A stretch of 64,000 bases of DNA from Blattabacterium cuenoti (GCF_014252095.1 NZ_CP059210.1:543218-607217); one strand, 5' to 3'. Shown: positions 15,227 through 25,042, counted from the first letter of the stretch. Translations and numbers: made by a program. The notes: a model not told the origin generated them from the sequence alone.

Positions 15227-17713
15227 TTATAAATCTTTACCTATAATGAAATGGGTTTTCCATTTTGATTGAATCCCCCTTCCCCCATCTATAGGATAAC
15301 CTAAATCGATTCCAATAAGACCTATTGGTAAACAAAAAAAACGAAATCCAAATCCAAAAGATTTTTTTATTTTCAATGGATGAAATTCTTGATAAGAATC
15401 ACTAATATTTCCTCCTTCTATAAAAAAATTTGTCCATAACTTAGATAAGTTAGAAAAATCCTTAACTAAATAACGAATTTCTAAAACTAATTTATTATAA
15501 ATAACACCACCATTCTTTGGGGTAATATAATCTGAATCATTTATATGAGAAGAATATCCCCTTAATGGAATATAGTCTATATTTTCTAACAATTTGAAAT
15601 CCGTCGTATTTTTTATCCCTCCCATATAAAATTTTTGAAATGAAAACAAATTTTTTGTAGGATATTTTCCTAATATTCCAAATTCTCCACCTATTTTCAT
15701 TATCATTTTTTCTATAATTTTTTTATACCAAAAAGAATTGATCTTAAATTTAAAAAACTCTATCCATTCTGATCTACTTTTTTTAAATAAAATGGAATGA
15801 GGAAGGGTAAATATACTATTCAATTGTATGTTTGATCCTCTTAAAGGAAAAACGAAATCAGGTTCACCTGAAAATCTTTGTAAAGAGATTAAATAACTCA
15901 AATTATTTAATTTGAATAAATTTTTCTCATAGAAAAATTTATCATAATTCATGGATAATTCTATTTTAGTATAGGGGTCTAAAAATGTTAAAAGTTTATC
16001 TAACTTAACGGAAGTCCCTATTCTTTCTAAAAATCCATCATGAGGAATTTTTTCACTGATTTCATTTAAGAAAGGAAGAAAATAAATATCCTCATTATTG
16101 ACCTTTTTTTTGGAATACTTTATATTTAAAGCCAGAGCGGTTGGTTTATCTTTTTCTATCCAAGGTTCTATAAAGGAAAAACCATAAGATTGAAAATACT
16201 TTCCAAATTGACAAGACAATATAAGTTTCTGTCCGTCTCCTTGAGGAATTGGATTCCATGATTTTAACTGAAAAAGATCGCTAAGAGAAAAATTTCCAAA
16301 GTTTAATTGGAGATTTCCAAGCAGTTTATCCTTTCCGTATCCTCCATACAATTGAATTTGATTAGCGCTTTTTTCTGTAACACGCCATTCTAGATCTATG
16401 GTTTTATCATTATTTTTTTGGATATAGGGATATATTTTATTTTTTTCAAAAAAATTTAAATTTATTAAACGAAACAAACTAGACTTTATTTTTTTAGAAG
16501 AAAAAAGATCACCTGGATAAATGTTTAACTCACGTCTAATAACATGATCTTTAGTAATCGTATTGCCTGATATGTGTACTTTATTTATATATACTGGTTG
16601 ATTTTCTTCTATTTTTATTTCTAAATGAATTTTATCATCTTCGATCCTTTTTTCTACAGGGACTATTTTTACAAATAGATATCCTAAATCTAAATAATGT
16701 GAAATTATGCTGGAAATATTTGTGTTTAAAATGTTATTATTAATTCCATTTTTGTTATAAATATCTCCTCTTTTATAGGAGAGGATTTTTCTCAAAAGAT
16801 CCGTTTGTACAATATTATTTCCTATAAAATTAATATCTCCTAAATAATATTTTTTTCCCTCAATTATCTTAATTTTTACTTCATAATCTTCCGTCTCATT
16901 TTTCCATATAGAATCTAAAATTACTTGAACGTCTATAAATCCCATTGATTGATATTTAGATCGAATATTTTTTAAATCATCTTTGATGTTTTCGTACACA
17001 AAATAGGAGGATTTTTCTATGATAGGAATATGGATTTTTTTTCTAGTTTTTTCCATTAAATTGAGTAAATTTTTTGTAGAAAGTGATTGGTTACCATCAA
17101 ATAAAATATTCCCTATCCCAATTCTTTTTCCTTTTTTTACATATATATTTAATATGTTTTTTTTATTTTTAATAATTAATCGACTTTTTATAGACACTTC
17201 AGGGTATCCTTGTTTTACATAATAGTTTTTAATATCATTTTTAATATTTTGAATCAAATGTTCCGTAATTTTATCTCCTGGATGTATCTTTTGTATAGTA
17301 GGAAACTGCATATTTCCTATTCCTTCAACATTTATTTTATGAATTTCTATTAAATCTTCTAAATCAAAAAATAGATCAATTTCATTTTTAGAGATATTCT
17401 TTTTATAGATGGAAATCTTCCCAAAAAGATTACTCTTCCATAATTTTATGATAGCTTGATCCACTTTATTTTCAAGGATAGAAATTTCTTCACCAGGAAA
17501 AAGATGGGATAAATTTGAAACAAAAGAACTGTTATATTTTGTTTTTCCCATAACATAAATATTTCTTATCCTTATTTTGGAAAAAGATTCATGATTTTCT
17601 TGATCGAAACGCATCAAATTATCCATTCTATTTTCTGTTTTAGAATAGGGGATATGCAGAAGAAAAAAAATTAACGAAAATAAGAATAAATTTTTATTAT
17701 CCAACTTTTCCAA
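15227..17713 (-). CDS. bamA: Outer membrane protein assembly factor BamA
   Basis: BamA is the central Omp85 protein that folds and inserts beta-barrel proteins in the outer membrane. A hydrophobic signal segment (LFLFSLIFFLLHIPYS) is followed by repeated POTRA domains to about residue 430, seen as recurring 'i..I.i.GN' strands such as VHISGNTITKDHVIRREL. A 16-strand barrel follows. The lid motif VRGF/Y appears as PLRGYSSH near residue 717, and the last strands contain IGIDLGYPIDGG. The length of 828 is typical of flavobacterial BamA. Its start overlaps the uppS 3' end by 17 bp. Confidence 0.95.
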   Translation of the reverse strand: MEKLDNKNLFLFSLIFFLLHIPYSKTENRMDNLMRFDQENHESFSKIRIRNIYVMGKTKYNSSFVSNLSHLFPGEEISILENKVDQAIIKLWKSNLFGKISIYKKNISKNEIDLFFDLEDLIEIHKINVEGIGNMQFPTIQKIHPGDKITEHLIQNIKNDIKNYYVKQGYPEVSIKSRLIIKNKKNILNIYVKKGKRIGIGNILFDGNQSLSTKNLLNLMEKTRKKIHIPIIEKSSYFVYENIKDDLKNIRSKYQSMGFIDVQVILDSIWKNETEDYEVKIKIIEGKKYYLGDINFIGNNIVQTDLLRKILSYKRGDIYNKNGINNNILNTNISSIISHYLDLGYLFVKIVPVEKRIEDDKIHLEIKIEENQPVYINKVHISGNTITKDHVIRRELNIYPGDLFSSKKIKSSLFRLINLNFFEKNKIYPYIQKNNDKTIDLEWRVTEKSANQIQLYGGYGKDKLLGNLQLNFGNFSLSDLFQLKSWNPIPQGDGQKLILSCQFGKYFQSYGFSFIEPWIEKDKPTALALNIKYSKKKVNNEDIYFLPFLNEISEKIPHDGFLERIGTSVKLDKLLTFLDPYTKIELSMNYDKFFYEKNLFKLNNLSYLISLQRFSGEPDFVFPLRGSNIQLNSIFTLPHSILFKKSRSEWIEFFKFKINSFWYKKIIEKMIMKIGGEFGILGKYPTKNLFSFQKFYMGGIKNTTDFKLLENIDYIPLRGYSSHINDSDYITPKNGGVIYNKLVLEIRYLVKDFSNLSKLWTNFFIEGGNISDSYQEFHPLKIKKSFGFGFRFFCLPIGLIGIDLGYPIDGGRGIQSKWKTHFIIGKDL

Positions 17714-18428
17714 AACGACGTTGTCTTTTTTGATAATTTATTATGGCTTTGAAAAAATCTGTTTTACGAAAATCTGGCCATAAGACTTTCGTGAAATATA
17801 GTTCTGCATAAGCGGATTGCCAAAGCAAAAAATTGCTAATTCTCTGTTCTCCACTGGTTCTAATAAGAAGATCTACATCTGGAATTTCTTTAGTATATAA
17901 ATGATCTTTAAAAGAAGAATTATCTATGTCTCCTAAGGATAAGTGCCCCATACAAACTTTTTTAGCTATAGTTTTTGTAGCTCTTAAAATCTCTTCTCTA
18001 GCTCCATAACTTAATGCTAAAATTAATGTGACAGATGTATTATGTTTTGTTTTTTTTCTAAAAAAAAATAATTCTTCCTGAATGACATCAGAAAATTTTT
18101 CTACCTCTCCTATAGGAATAATTCTTACATTATTATCGTGGATTTCTTCTAAATGATTTTTTAAACTAGAATGAAATAAATGCATTAAATCATCTATTTC
18201 TTTTTTAGGACGATTCCAATTTTCTGAAGAAAAAACGTATAGAGTCATATAAGGGATTCCTAATTCTTTACATCCATTTATGGAATCTCTCACAGATTGC
18301 ATAGCATTATGATGTCCAAAAGTTCTCAATTTCCCTCTTTTCTCAGCCCAACGTCCGTTTCCATCCATAATGATGGCTACATGATGAGGAAGATTATTTA
18401 AATCTATTTTTTCTAATAAATTTTTCAT
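17697..18428 (-). CDS. uppS: Undecaprenyl diphosphate synthase
   Basis: UppS is a cis-prenyltransferase that extends farnesyl diphosphate to undecaprenyl diphosphate, the lipid carrier for peptidoglycan and envelope sugars. The family signatures are all present: HVAIIMDGNGRWA with catalytic Asp22, FGHHNAMQSVRDSI, YVFSSENWNRP, and near the C terminus DLLIRTSGEQRISNFLLWQ and AYAELYFT..LWPDF. The 243 residues are normal. The gene is between nadK and bamA on the same strand. Confidence 0.96.
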   Translation of the reverse strand: MKNLLEKIDLNNLPHHVAIIMDGNGRWAEKRGKLRTFGHHNAMQSVRDSINGCKELGIPYMTLYVFSSENWNRPKKEIDDLMHLFHSSLKNHLEEIHDNNVRIIPIGEVEKFSDVIQEELFFFRKKTKHNTSVTLILALSYGAREEILRATKTIAKKVCMGHLSLGDIDNSSFKDHLYTKEIPDVDLLIRTSGEQRISNFLLWQSAYAELYFTKVLWPDFRKTDFFKAIINYQKRQRRFGKVG

Positions 18429-18498
18429 ACACTTTAATCAACAAATATAAAAGAAAATAAAAAGTAAAAAAATATGGCCTTTTTATTTTTTTCCTCCT

Positions 18499-19383
18499 TT
18501 AATTTCTTTGATCCATTCCCCACAATAATTTTTCTCGTAAAGTTTGATAATATGTATGTTTTTCTTCTTGAATAAGATATATGTAAAATGGAGCTTTTTT
18601 AATGTATAACTCATTATCCTTTTTTAAAGAAGTCAGTCTCGTATCCATAGATAAAGAATAATACTTTCCACGACTATGTATTTTTAAATGCAGTTTTTGA
18701 TGATCTGAAATAATTAATGGACGGGAAAATAAATTATGTGGAGAGATAGGGGTAAGAACAAAATTTTTATTTCCAGGAGTAATAATAGGACCTCCACAAC
18801 TTAAAGAATATCCAGTAGAACCAGTAGGAGTAGAAATAATTAATCCATCAGCCCAATAAGAAGTTAAAAATTCATTATCTATATAAGCATCTATAGTGAT
18901 CATAGAAACTGTTTCCTTACGGAGGATAACGATTTCATTTAATGCAAAATTAAAAAACTGATCATCATTTATGATAGATGTTTCTAACCATAATAAAGTG
19001 CGAGGAATTAAATGAAATTTTTCATGAAAAATTTTATCCATTTTTTTTATAAAAACATCTTTGTTAAAAGTGGCTAAAAACCCTAAATTTCCTGTATTCA
19101 CTCCAACAATAGGAATTCCAGAATCTCTAATAAAAGTAATTGCCGATAGTATGGTCCCATCTCCCCCAAAAGTAAACATTAAACTAAAATCCTTAGTTAA
19201 TTCCTTATAATGAGAAAAAACAGGAAAGTTTAGATTTTTAAACTCTTCAAAAGAAGATAAAATGTTCAAAAAGGATTTTTCAATGTAAATTTCTATAGAA
19301 TGATTGGACACATAGCCAATGAACTGATTCATGTATGGAATATTTTTTTTTCCAAATTTTTGTCCATATAGGGCTATTTTCAT
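18499..19383 (-). CDS. nadK: NAD kinase
   Basis: NadK phosphorylates NAD to NADP. The 294-residue protein has the GGDGT motif (MFTFGGDGTILSA, near residue 73), NTGNLGFLATF, and the central substrate motif STPTGSTGYSLSCGGPI, followed by PISPHNLFSRPLI. The ATG at 19383 gives the family N terminus MKIALYGQKFG. A divergent 137-bp intergenic region separates it from the mevalonate kinase gene. A TAATTTTG element upstream (19437-19430 on this strand) may be its -7 box. Confidence 0.96.
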   Translation of the reverse strand: MKIALYGQKFGKKNIPYMNQFIGYVSNHSIEIYIEKSFLNILSSFEEFKNLNFPVFSHYKELTKDFSLMFTFGGDGTILSAITFIRDSGIPIVGVNTGNLGFLATFNKDVFIKKMDKIFHEKFHLIPRTLLWLETSIINDDQFFNFALNEIVILRKETVSMITIDAYIDNEFLTSYWADGLIISTPTGSTGYSLSCGGPIITPGNKNFVLTPISPHNLFSRPLIISDHQKLHLKIHSRGKYYSLSMDTRLTSLKKDNELYIKKAPFYIYLIQEEKHTYYQTLREKLLWGMDQRN

Positions 19384-19429
19384 TATATATAAATAATTAG
19401 TTTAAAATAACTACAAAAAAGAAAAAATA

Positions 19430-19437
19430 CAAAATTA
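19430..19437 (-). promoter_or_regulatory. Possible -7 box of nadK
   Basis: On the minus strand this reads TAATTTTG, matching TANNTTTG, 46 bp before the nadK ATG. No -33 TTTG was seen at the expected distance, so the call is tentative. Confidence 0.3.
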
Positions 19438-19489
19438 ATCAGTAATTGGTCAATGTTGATTGAAAAAAAAGAATTACTTCATTTTTGAT

Positions 19490-19497
19490 TAAATTTG
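19490..19497 (+). promoter_or_regulatory. Possible -7 box of the mevalonate kinase gene
   Basis: TAAATTTG matches TANNTTTG and lies 23 bp before the ATG at 19521. No -33 box was seen at the right spacing. Confidence 0.35.
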
Positions 19498-19520
19498 TTT
19501 TTCTATATTAAGAATAAAAA

Positions 19521-20477
19521 ATGAAACCATCTTTATTTCCTGCAAAAGTTCTCTTATTTGGAGAATACGGAATAATAGAAAATTCTAGTGGACTTTCAAT
19601 TCCTCATAGTTTTTATCAAGGGACCTTGAAATTCCATTCTAATTTATCTTTTAAAAAAGAGTTTTTACATTCTAATTCTCAATTGGAAAAATATTACAAA
19701 TTTTTGTTTTTTTTGGAACAAAAAAAAAAAAACTTAGCAAAAATTGATCTTAAAAACTTATATGAAGATATTCAAAAAGGAATTTCTTTTCATTCTAATA
19801 TCCCTCAAGGATATGGAATAGGAAGTTCAGGAGCATTAGTTGCCGCTATTTATGAGAAATATGCAAAAAATAAACTCTGTTTAAAAAAGAGAAATATAAA
19901 TATAATAACTCTAAAAAAAATATTTAGTCAAATGGAATCTTTTTTCCATGGAAAAAGTTCTGGAATAGACCCCTTAATTTGCTATTTAAATCTTCCTCTA
20001 CTCATTCGTTCAGAAACAGATATTTATTCCATAGGAATTCCTGACAAGAATAATTTTCAAGAAAAAAAAGGAAAAGGAAGAGGAGCGATTTTTTTAATCG
20101 ATTCTGGTTTTCCCAGGAAAACTTATTCTATGATAGAATTTTTTTTCGTAAAATTAAAACACGATAGTTTTAAAAAAATACTAAAAGAAGAGTTTATGAA
20201 ATACAATGAAAAATGCATTGAAGCTTTTCTAAAAGGAGATTTCAACAATTTACTTAAAAACGTTAAGTTACTTTCTACTTGGGTTTTTCATCATTTTCGT
20301 CCTATGATTCCAAAAAATTTCTGGAAAATATGGGAAGAAGGTCTTTTGACTAATCTTCATTATTTAAAGTTATGTGGATCTGGAGGAGGTGGGTTTATTT
20401 TAGGTTTTACTCCAAATTACGAAATCTCGAGGGAAAAATTAAAAGAATATGCAACAGAAGTTCTTTTTCGTTTTTAA
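19521..20477 (+). CDS. GHMP kinase, flavobacterial mevalonate kinase type
   Basis: This is a GHMP-superfamily kinase. The N-terminal substrate region has KVLLFGEYGIIENSSGLSIP, and the glycine-rich ATP motif 2 is IPQGYGIGSSGALVAAIY (near 95-112). ESFFHGKSSGIDPL (near 145-160) is the region that carries the catalytic residues in mevalonate kinases. LCGSGGGGFILGF near the C terminus is motif 3. Together with the length of 318 this matches the mevalonate kinase of Flavobacteriia, which would phosphorylate mevalonate on the way to isopentenyl diphosphate and so supply UppS and menaquinone side chains. Other mevalonate-pathway genes are not in the window, so the substrate is inferred from family resemblance. 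Confidence 0.8.
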   Translation: MKPSLFPAKVLLFGEYGIIENSSGLSIPHSFYQGTLKFHSNLSFKKEFLHSNSQLEKYYKFLFFLEQKKKNLAKIDLKNLYEDIQKGISFHSNIPQGYGIGSSGALVAAIYEKYAKNKLCLKKRNINIITLKKIFSQMESFFHGKSSGIDPLICYLNLPLLIRSETDIYSIGIPDKNNFQEKKGKGRGAIFLIDSGFPRKTYSMIEFFFVKLKHDSFKKILKEEFMKYNEKCIEAFLKGDFNNLLKNVKLLSTWVFHHFRPMIPKNFWKIWEEGLLTNLHYLKLCGSGGGGFILGFTPNYEISREKLKEYATEVLFRF

Positions 20478-20480
20478 TAA

Positions 20481-21242
20481 ATGATCATGAATCAAAAAAA
20501 GATAGAAGGAGAGAAATTGATCAGATTAAATCATTACTTGTCTAATGCTGGAATTTCTTCTAGGAGAGAAGCAGATAAATTAATTCAATCAGGTCTCATA
20601 GAGGTGAATGGAAAAATCGTTACAAAATTGGGCAGTATAGTCCAGAAAAATGATGTTATTAAATTTCATGGAAATAGAATAAAAAATCAGGAAAATATAT
20701 ATATACTTCTTAATAAACCCAAGGGATATATTACTTCTACTCGTGATCCTTTTAATAGAAAAACTGTCATGAATTTGATCCCAAATTTCCATAACTATAG
20801 AATTTATCCTATTGGAAGATTGGATCGTTCAACTACTGGGGTTTTACTTCTTACTAACGATGGACTGATAACTGAAAAATTAACCCATCCAAAATACAAA
20901 GTCCAAAAAATATATCTAGTGGTATTGAATAAAATCGTTCATGATCAAGATTTAGAGAAAATTAGACAAGGAAAAATATATCTAAATGAAGGAAGAGTAA
21001 AAATAGATTTTATTTATAAATATGCAAAAAATATAGTAAAAATTGGATTACATATAGGATGGAATAGAGTAATTAGACGTATGTTTAAAAAAATTACCTA
21101 TCAAGTAATCAAACTGGAAAGAGTTTATTTTGGAGGATTTACTAATAAAAATCTTAAAATAGGAAATTGGTGTTTTTTAAGTAAAAAAGAAGTAGATCAG
21201 ACTGTAAAAAATTTATTCCATGAAAAAAATAAGCATAATTAA
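20481..21242 (+). CDS. rluB: RluB-type 23S rRNA pseudouridine synthase
   Basis: An N-terminal S4 RNA-binding domain (RLNHYLSNAGISSRREADKLI, about 13-33, then GLIEVNGKIV) is followed by an RsuA/RluB catalytic domain. That domain includes LLNKPKGYITST, the active-site segment YPIGRLDRSTTGVLLLTNDG (Asp at about 114) and GWNRVIRRMF. RluB and relatives modify a uridine in the 23S peptidyl-transferase region; RluB versus RluE/RsuA cannot be fully separated here. The start is ATG 20481, or ATG 20487 two codons later. The gene follows the kinase by 3 bp and overlaps aroQ by 23 bp, pointing to one operon. Confidence 0.9.
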   Translation: MIMNQKKIEGEKLIRLNHYLSNAGISSRREADKLIQSGLIEVNGKIVTKLGSIVQKNDVIKFHGNRIKNQENIYILLNKPKGYITSTRDPFNRKTVMNLIPNFHNYRIYPIGRLDRSTTGVLLLTNDGLITEKLTHPKYKVQKIYLVVLNKIVHDQDLEKIRQGKIYLNEGRVKIDFIYKYAKNIVKIGLHIGWNRVIRRMFKKITYQVIKLERVYFGGFTNKNLKIGNWCFLSKKEVDQTVKNLFHEKNKHN

Positions 21243-21645
21243 TGGTCCTAATTTAAATCTTTTGGGAAAAAGAGAGCCAGAATTATACGGAACAGAAAAT
21301 TTTGTAGATTATTTAAACAAACTAAAAAAGAAAAAAATTTTTTCTGAGATGGAGATTACTTATTATCAAAGTAATCATGAAGGAGAAATTATAGATATAT
21401 TACATTCAATCGGTTTTCAATCAGACGGAATCGTTCTCAATGCGGGAGCTTATACTCATACTTCTTTGGCGATTGCTGATGCTATCAAATCTATTCTTTC
21501 TCCCGTTATAGAAATTCATATTTCAAATATTCATTCAAGGGAATCTTTCAGAAAAAAATCATTTTTATCTTCTGTTTGTCAAGGAACTATTTTCGGTTTT
21601 GGATTAAAATCTTATGAATTAGGGATATTTAGTTTTTCTTCGTAA
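21220..21645 (+). CDS. aroQ: 3-dehydroquinate dehydratase, type II
   Basis: AroQ dehydrates 3-dehydroquinate to 3-dehydroshikimate, the third shikimate step toward aromatic amino acids and folate precursors. The 141-residue chain has the type II signatures: IINGPNLNLLGKREPELYG at the N terminus with the catalytic Tyr, YQSNHEGEIIDILH, LNAGAYTHTSLAIADAI with the catalytic His near the end of the segment, and EIHISNIHSRESFRKKSFLS. The ATG lies inside the end of rluB. The last 27 bp overlap engB on the other strand. Confidence 0.96.
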   Translation: MKKISIINGPNLNLLGKREPELYGTENFVDYLNKLKKKKIFSEMEITYYQSNHEGEIIDILHSIGFQSDGIVLNAGAYTHTSLAIADAIKSILSPVIEIHISNIHSRESFRKKSFLSSVCQGTIFGFGLKSYELGIFSFSS

Positions 21646-22245
21646 AGAAAAATTTTTTTTATAAATCTCGTTAATATATTGGATGATTTTCTCTCTTCCA
21701 CTTCTATTTTTTATGGATACTTTAAAATATTTAGGCATTGAAAAAAAGATTTTTTCAAATTCCTTTTTGAAAAAATCTATATTCTTATTAAGAATCCGTG
21801 GATAAATTTTATCCGTTTTTGTAAAAACAATGCAAAAAGGAATTTGAAAAAATTTCAATTTTTGTATAAAATGTATATCTGATTTCTGAAGAAATATTCT
21901 ACTATCTATCAATAGAAATAGATTAACTAAATTTTTTCTATAAAAAATATAATCCATCATTAATTTTTGTATTTTCTTTTTTTTCTTTTGACAGATAGAA
22001 GAATATCCGTATCCAGGCAAATCAATTAAATACCATTGATGATTGATTAAAAAAGGATTTATGAACTGCGTTCTTCCTGGAAAAGAAGAAATTTTAGCTA
22101 ATTTTCTTCGATTAGTGATCCAATTAATTAAACTCGATTTACCTACATTAGTACGTCCAATAAAAGCATACTCAGGAAAATTATAAAGAAATAATTGATT
22201 TGATTGAATCTTACTCCCTTCAAATTGTACAGAAATAATTTTCAT
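21619..22245 (-). CDS. engB: Ribosome biogenesis GTP-binding protein EngB/YsxC
   Basis: EngB is a small TRAFAC GTPase needed for 50S subunit assembly. The 208 residues contain G1 GRTNVGKSSLINW (near 31-43), the G2 region FPGRTQFI, G3 DLPGYGYS and G4 FTKTDK. The C-terminal SIKNRSGREKIIQYI corresponds to the G5 region. It overlaps aroQ tail to tail. Its ATG lies inside the 3' end of the upstream hydrolase gene (26 bp overlap), so it is probably translated from that message. Confidence 0.94.
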   Translation of the reverse strand: MKIISVQFEGSKIQSNQLFLYNFPEYAFIGRTNVGKSSLINWITNRRKLAKISSFPGRTQFINPFLINHQWYLIDLPGYGYSSICQKKKKKIQKLMMDYIFYRKNLVNLFLLIDSRIFLQKSDIHFIQKLKFFQIPFCIVFTKTDKIYPRILNKNIDFFKKEFEKIFFSMPKYFKVSIKNRSGREKIIQYINEIYKKNFSLRRKTKYP

Positions 22246-23002
22246 GATTTAAATTAAATTTAGAAAGCCATTTTTCTAATATTTTTATAAATTCTCGAGG
22301 ATGTTCCATCATAGGAACATGTCCACATTTATCTATCCAATATAATTCTGAATGAGGAAGTAACCGATGAAATTCTTCTGCGACTTCTGGTGGAGTTACA
22401 TGATCTTGTTTTCCCCAAATCAAACAAATCGGCTGTTGAATAACAGATAAGTCTTTAGACATGTTATATTTCATAGCACTCTTTGCAATATATAAAGTTT
22501 TCATTCCTTTCTTTTTATCATTCACAATGTGAAATACTTCATCTACTAATTCTTTTGTAGCTATTTTAGGATCATAAAAAACTTCTTGAGATTTTTTTCT
22601 AATATATTCATAATTTTCTCTTTTAGGAACAGCATCTCCAAAAGCTTTTTCAAATAGACCAGAACTTCCCGTAAGAACTACAGAATGTACTAAATCTATT
22701 CTTTTTTTTGCTACAATTAAAGCTATATGTCCTCCGAGGGAATTACCTATTAATGTAGCTTTTTCAATTCCTATTTCTATCAATAATTGAATCACATATT
22801 TAGATAAGTTAGAAATATTTGTAAGAAATAGAGGCATGTTATAAAGAGGAAGTCTAGGAATAATTACTTTGTATCCTTTTTTTGGAAAAAAATCTAAAAG
22901 AGCATTAAAATTACTTAACCCACCCATTAATCCATGAAGCAATACCAATGGATGACCGGATCCCTGTTTTATAAACTTTTTTTCATGATTAAGAATGAAC
23001 AT
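22220..23002 (-). CDS. Alpha/beta hydrolase, substrate unknown
   Basis: This is a 260-residue alpha/beta-hydrolase fold protein. The oxyanion-hole segment is GHPLVLLHGLMGGLSNF. The nucleophile elbow is LIGNSLGGHIAL (Ser near 88), the acid region is IWGKQDHVTPP and the catalytic His is in CGHVPMMEHP. Relatives are common in flavobacteria beside engB and are annotated only as hydrolases; esterase, haloperoxidase-like or MenH-like activities are all possible. MenH-like action would fit menD being present in this window, but the sequence alone does not show it. The gene lies between rnc and engB on the same strand. Confidence 0.82.
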   Translation of the reverse strand: MFILNHEKKFIKQGSGHPLVLLHGLMGGLSNFNALLDFFPKKGYKVIIPRLPLYNMPLFLTNISNLSKYVIQLLIEIGIEKATLIGNSLGGHIALIVAKKRIDLVHSVVLTGSSGLFEKAFGDAVPKRENYEYIRKKSQEVFYDPKIATKELVDEVFHIVNDKKKGMKTLYIAKSAMKYNMSKDLSVIQQPICLIWGKQDHVTPPEVAEEFHRLLPHSELYWIDKCGHVPMMEHPREFIKILEKWLSKFNLNHENYFCTI

Positions 23003-23034
23003 AACATATGATGATATATCAGAAATAAAAAATA

Positions 23035-23790
23035 TTAAGTATTTTCTTTACATTTTTTTTGAATAAGAAAATAAGCGGCCTTTGCAGCCATTTCTTCCGA
23101 TTTTTTTTTTGAAGAACCTCTTCCTTCCGTTTGAATTCCACATTCAGATATAGTAAATTTAGAAAAATAAGTGATCACATGTCTATTTTCAATTTTTTCT
23201 TTTTTTTCTCTAAAAGTGTTGAAATTTATAATGAATTTATTTTTTTGAGACCATTCTATCACCCAAACTTTATAACTAGAAATTTCTTTTTGTAATTGCG
23301 TGATATTGACATGATAATGTAATATCTTTTTATAAACAAAATTTTTACAACCTTGATATCCTATTTCTAAATAAATAAATCCTATTAAAGCCTCTAAGGT
23401 ATTTCCTAATATATTCTCAGATATAATAGGTTGATTTTTTTGAAAAAAAACTTCTGTAAAGGGCAATTTTTTAGAAATTTCATTTAAATTTTTTCTGCAT
23501 ACAATTTTAGATCTAACTTGAGTCAACTCTCCTTCTTTTTTCTCAGGAAGTTTTTCACATAAAAAATGTGAAATAATAGAATTCAATATCGCGTCTCCCA
23601 AAAATTCTAATCTTTGAAAATCTAAAAAATAGTTCTTATCTAAAGTCTTTCTTTTTGTCGAAAAACTATAGATGAATACTTTTTTCAAAAGTTTTAAATT
23701 TTTTGGACAAAATCCTAAGATTTTTCTTAATCTACTAACTAAAATAGAATTTTTTTCCTCCTTTTGAAAAGGAATATCATCAGATAACAT
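23035..23790 (-). CDS. rnc: Ribonuclease III
   Basis: RNase III cuts double-stranded RNA, including rRNA precursors. The catalytic signature is QRLEFLGDAILNSIISHFL near residues 57-75. The second acidic cluster is ENILGNTLEALIGFIYLE, and a C-terminal double-stranded RNA binding domain ends with GRGSSKKKSEEMAAKAAY. The 251-residue length is normal, with a short N-terminal extension. It overlaps the fabF 3' end by 11 bp in the order acpP-fabF-rnc, which is conserved in Bacteroidota. Confidence 0.96.
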   Translation of the reverse strand: MLSDDIPFQKEEKNSILVSRLRKILGFCPKNLKLLKKVFIYSFSTKRKTLDKNYFLDFQRLEFLGDAILNSIISHFLCEKLPEKKEGELTQVRSKIVCRKNLNEISKKLPFTEVFFQKNQPIISENILGNTLEALIGFIYLEIGYQGCKNFVYKKILHYHVNITQLQKEISSYKVWVIEWSQKNKFIINFNTFREKKEKIENRHVITYFSKFTISECGIQTEGRGSSKKKSEEMAAKAAYFLIQKKCKENT

Positions 23791-25042
23791 CTAATTTCTT
23801 AAATAAAATACAAACATTATGTCCTCCAAAACCAAAAGTATTACATATACTAATTTTCACTTCTCTATTTATTGCCTTTTTTGGAGTAAAACTAATTTTT
23901 GAATCTATTTTTTTGTCTATATGAAATAAGTTAATAGTTGGAGGGATTATTTTTTTACTTAAAGGAAGTATAGCAGCTATAGCTTCTATAGCTCCTGCTG
24001 CACCCAATAAATGACCTGTCATAGATTTAGTAGAATTAATATCAATATTATAGACATTTTCATGAAAAACTTCTTGAATTGCTTTCATCTCTGCCAGATC
24101 TCCTAAAAGAGTAGAAGTTCCATGTGCATTGATATGATCTACTTCATCATACCCAATTCCTGCATCTTCTATAGCAGTTTTCATAGCTATAACTATTCCT
24201 TTTCCTTCTGGATGGGGGGCGGTAATATGATAAGCATCTCCAGACATTCCAACTCCTCCTATTTCAGCATAGATATTGGCCCCTCTTCTTTTAGCATGTT
24301 TGTATTCTTCCAGAATAAGACACCCCGCCCCTTCTCCTAAGACAAACCCATCTCTATCCCGATCAAAAGGACGTGATGCGGTTTTATAATCCTCATTTCT
24401 AGTGGATAAAGCGTGGAGAGCATTAAAACCTCCTACTCCACTTTGTGTTATAGCCGCTTCAGATCCACCAGTTACCATCATATCAGCTTTTCCCAAACAT
24501 ATTAAATGGTAAGCATCTACAATGGCATTAGAAGATGAAGCACAAGCTGAAACAGTTGCGTAATTAGGACCGTGAAGTCCATAATTCATGGAAATAAAAC
24601 CCGCTGTAATATCTATAAGCATTTTCGGAATAAAAAAAGGACTAAATCTAGGATTTTTTCCTCCATTTACATAATCCGAAATAGATTCTTCTAAATTCAA
24701 AAGCCCTCCTATTCCAGACGACCAAATTACCCCAATACGTTCTTTTTTTTCTTTAGAAAAATTTATTCCACTATTTTTTATAGCCTCAGATGAGGCTACA
24801 ATCCCATATTGTGCACAAGGATCCAGTTTTCTTTGTTCTTTTTTACTGAAAAAAATATCTGGATCATAATTTTTTAACTCACAAGCAAATTTTGTTTTAT
24901 ATTTTTTAGTGTCAAAATAGGTAATAGGTGCGGATCCGTTTTTTCCACTAATAAGAGATATCCAGTATTCTTCTACATTATTTCCTATTGGGGTAATAGA
25001 ACCAATACCAGTAACTACTACTCTATTTAATTTATTTATCAT
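23780..25042 (-). CDS. fabF: 3-oxoacyl-ACP synthase II
   Basis: FabF elongates fatty acids by condensing malonyl-ACP with acyl-ACP. The thiolase fold carries the catalytic triad. The nucleophile is Cys in TVSACASSSNAI (about residue 167 from the start chosen), and the two His are in INAHGTSTLLGD and SMTGHLLGAAGA. GGHNV-type ending NTFGFGGHN is present. The frame is open to an ATG at 25060, but MINKLNRVVVTGIGSITPIG from 25042 is the standard N terminus. acpP lies 26 bp upstream. Confidence 0.97.
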   Translation of the reverse strand: MINKLNRVVVTGIGSITPIGNNVEEYWISLISGKNGSAPITYFDTKKYKTKFACELKNYDPDIFFSKKEQRKLDPCAQYGIVASSEAIKNSGINFSKEKKERIGVIWSSGIGGLLNLEESISDYVNGGKNPRFSPFFIPKMLIDITAGFISMNYGLHGPNYATVSACASSSNAIVDAYHLICLGKADMMVTGGSEAAITQSGVGGFNALHALSTRNEDYKTASRPFDRDRDGFVLGEGAGCLILEEYKHAKRRGANIYAEIGGVGMSGDAYHITAPHPEGKGIVIAMKTAIEDAGIGYDEVDHINAHGTSTLLGDLAEMKAIQEVFHENVYNIDINSTKSMTGHLLGAAGAIEAIAAILPLSKKIIPPTINLFHIDKKIDSKISFTPKKAINREVKISICNTFGFGGHNVCILFKKLDVI